Shown here in pieces: positions 4,153 to 5,363 of a DNA stretch of 5,363 nt. The first letter of the stretch is position 1. Every line of letters starts with the position of its first letter. The notes beneath the pieces are model-generated. The model had not been told where the DNA came from and made no database searches. It saw only the letters and a program-made list of their open reading frames with translations. Source of the stretch: Actinomycetota bacterium (GTDB taxonomy: Bacteria > Actinomycetota > Humimicrobiia > Humimicrobiales > Humimicrobiaceae); the NCBI GenBank assembly GCA_018894445.1, contig JAHIPJ010000049.1, positions 1-5,363 on the forward strand. The letters are read 5' to 3'. The position numbers were made by a program, and so were the translations under genes.

Positions 4153-5363
4153 CTAATTTCTACTTTTGCCTATCACTATAATATCAAGAGTAGAAACAAT
4201 CTCATCAATATAGAAGTGCCCATCACAATCTACAGGGGCAAAATGAAAATGAACAATAATCTTTTCACCATTCTCAGCCGCAATGTTCTGTACTTTAACT
4301 TCTATTATTATTTTTTCACCAGGCTCGAGCCCCATTATAGGTGAACCTATTTTTTCAGGCTCCACTATTTCTGTGTCAGTGTCAGTAGTAGTAGTTACAG
4401 TACTGATACCTGTTGTTAGATCAGTCACAGTTATGGTAGTATTTGTAGTTACTGTCATTATTCTTTTAAGGTTAACATCACCCTTTTCGGTTTTTTTAAT
4501 GGTTTCGGTCACAGTAACAGTTTTAATCAAACCATCTGCACTAACTGTAGTCGTCTCCTCGGTCTCAGTGGTACCATCGAAATTCCTCCAATCTGAAATA
4601 TAAGTAGAATAAATATCCTCCTTTGAATAGTAGTATTGACCATTAGGCTCCCATATATGTACCTCCCATAATGGAGAAATTTCCATTTCTTCATCAGGGT
4701 TGGGTTCAAGTTTAAGCCATACCATCAGAGGTTGAATATCAATAGTTACATTACCAGTATTGGTCATTTCATAGGCTTGATAAAACCACTCTCTTCTGGC
4801 AATAGTATTGCTAATGGAAGAAGGAACCTTATTAAAGGCAATAGAATAAACAGGTTTGGGGATCGCCACTACATTACTAGACACTACACGTCCTGCCTTA
4901 TCCAGAGTCCATAAAGTATAAATATATGATTTACCGCTTACTATATCGTTATCAATATAAGATTTGACGCTTATATTGTTGAAAGTAGCAATGACATCAT
5001 TCTCAGGGTACTCCGGATTGATACAGGGGTCCTCTACTCTAACCAGTTTATATGAATCGAAATCAGTATCAACACTCACACCCCAGCTTAGATAATTAGC
5101 ACTTCCCTGATTATAGCCAGTTAGATCGGAGGGAATTGGAACACTTAGATCCCTGGATACTATTATATTTGTAAATACCGGTGCACTTACAAAACCATCA
5201 CCTGCTTTCGCCCAGACAGCTATTTCATTATTGCCTGGTTTTAGCATAACTCCATCTAATTCGAATGTACCCTCTCCATCAGCTACAATTTCACCTACTA
5301 TTTTATCGTTCGCCAGAATAAAAACCTGTGAAGAAGGAAGGTGACTTCCATAAATATACACAG
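4153..5363 (-). CDS. 3' part of a probably exported modular protein (Ig-like, FN3-like and Thr-rich C-terminal domains)
   Basis: The reading frame is open to the right edge. Its first in-frame start-like codon, GTG at 5361, falls inside an Ig-like domain and is probably an internal valine, so at least 403 residues of a longer protein are present. Numbered from that GTG, residues 1-70 resemble the Ig-like repeat of bacterial surface proteins, with VADGEGTFELDGV at 26-38 and LKPGNNEIAVWA at 40-51. Residues 75-168 look like a fibronectin-III domain, with LSWGV at 91-95 and SGKSYIYTLWTLDKAG at 142-157. Residues 170-402 form a beta-rich domain with TNTGNVTIDI at 200-209 and GLEPGEKIIIEV at 344-355, reminiscent of CARDB or NEW3-like sandwiches. 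It is broken by a Thr-rich stretch at 264-330. No C-terminal membrane anchor or sorting signal is visible. Only two cysteines occur (C113, C379). An extracellular or cell-envelope role is inferred from the domain types; the function is unknown. Confidence 0.8.
   Translation of the reverse strand, partial: VYIYGSHLPSSQVFILANDKIVGEIVADGEGTFELDGVMLKPGNNEIAVWAKAGDGFVSAPVFTNIIVSRDLSVPIPSDLTGYNQGSANYLSWGVSVDTDFDSYKLVRVEDPCINPEYPENDVIATFNNISVKSYIDNDIVSGKSYIYTLWTLDKAGRVVSSNVVAIPKPVYSIAFNKVPSSISNTIARREWFYQAYEMTNTGNVTIDIQPLMVWLKLEPNPDEEMEISPLWEVHIWEPNGQYYYSKEDIYSTYISDWRNFDGTTETEETTTVSADGLIKTVTVTETIKKTEKGDVNLKRIMTVTTNTTITVTDLTTGISTVTTTTDTDTEIVEPEKIGSPIMGLEPGEKIIIEVKVQNIAAENGEKIIVHFHFAPVDCDGHFYIDEIVSTLDIIVIGKSRN
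4372..4572 (-). other. threonine/valine-rich beta-strand insert in the surface protein
   Basis: This is the DNA for residues 264-330 of the partial surface protein. About 40 percent of these residues are Thr, largely alternating with Val, Ile or Glu. Turn-like spots occur at SADG (274-277), EKGD (292-295) and LTTG (315-318), about 18-22 residues apart. This suggests an extended beta-meander rather than an unstructured linker. The DNA is low in complexity on the plus strand (short GTCAGT and TAG repeats around 4375-4395). Confidence 0.55.

Noticed and set aside
4283..4603. 106-codon Val/Ser-rich open frame on the plus strand
   Set aside because: It is the complement of the Thr-rich coding stretch, whose repetitive codons keep the opposite strand open. 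There is no independent sign of a gene.
4527..4709. 60-codon open frame on the minus strand inside the surface-protein gene
   Set aside because: It overlaps the continuous surface-protein frame in another phase, and its translation has no family features. It does not indicate a frameshift, because the main frame stays open and plausible throughout.
1..5363. CRISPR array, tRNA or rRNA genes, insertion sequence, prophage or defence cassette
   Set aside because: No regularly spaced direct repeats, cloverleaf-like sequence, transposase or integrase motifs, or terminal inverted repeats were seen. The genes are housekeeping or metabolic plus one surface protein.

Overview
The window looks like chromosomal DNA from an AT-rich, strictly anaerobic bacterium. 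It carries five protein-coding genes, all on the minus strand, so it reads from right to left. Two metabolic markers point to anaerobic, ferredoxin-based metabolism. One is a two-gene NfnAB/SudAB-type iron-sulfur flavoprotein (NADPH/NAD/ferredoxin oxidoreductase). The other is a CooC/AcsF-type nickel-insertion ATPase, which normally serves CO dehydrogenase or CODH/acetyl-CoA synthase. Good Shine-Dalgarno sites, a TTG start and a bacterial GrpE rule out an archaeon in practice. A Firmicutes, Thermotogae or candidate-phylum (for example Atribacterota-like) anaerobe would fit, but the phylum cannot be settled from this window.

Layout in transcription order (right to left). (1) 5363-4153: the 3' part of a large, probably exported modular protein. 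It has an Ig-like repeat, a fibronectin-III-like domain, and a beta-rich C-terminal domain interrupted by a threonine-rich insert. (2) 4152-4068: a very AT-rich spacer with a good -10 box inside a 14-bp palindrome. (3) 4067-3441: grpE, with no hrcA, dnaK or dnaJ beside it and no CIRCE operator. (4) 3358-2576: cooC, with its own ribosome binding site and no terminator between it and grpE. (5) 2561-2520: a convincing Rho-independent terminator, with a possible promoter overlapping its T-tract. (6) 2474-1605: nfnA (small subunit, TTG start), then 1566-124: nfnB (large subunit) after a 38-base gap; these two form an operon. (7) 123-1: an AT-rich non-coding stretch with a weak hairpin, a -10-like box and a Shine-Dalgarno-like site at the very edge, suggesting another minus-strand gene starts just outside the window.

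How the genes fit together: NfnA and NfnB form one enzyme that links the NADPH, NADH and reduced-ferredoxin pools. CooC implies that a nickel CODH or CODH/ACS is encoded elsewhere in the genome, which would also exchange electrons with ferredoxin. This supports a CO- or CO2-handling, perhaps acetogenic or fermentative, lifestyle, though the CODH genes themselves are not here. GrpE is housekeeping.

I see no new multi-gene system. The points most worth a second look are a Cys/His-rich C-terminal tail on NfnA, a His-to-Cys change in the GrpE family signature, and the threonine-rich beta insert in the surface protein.
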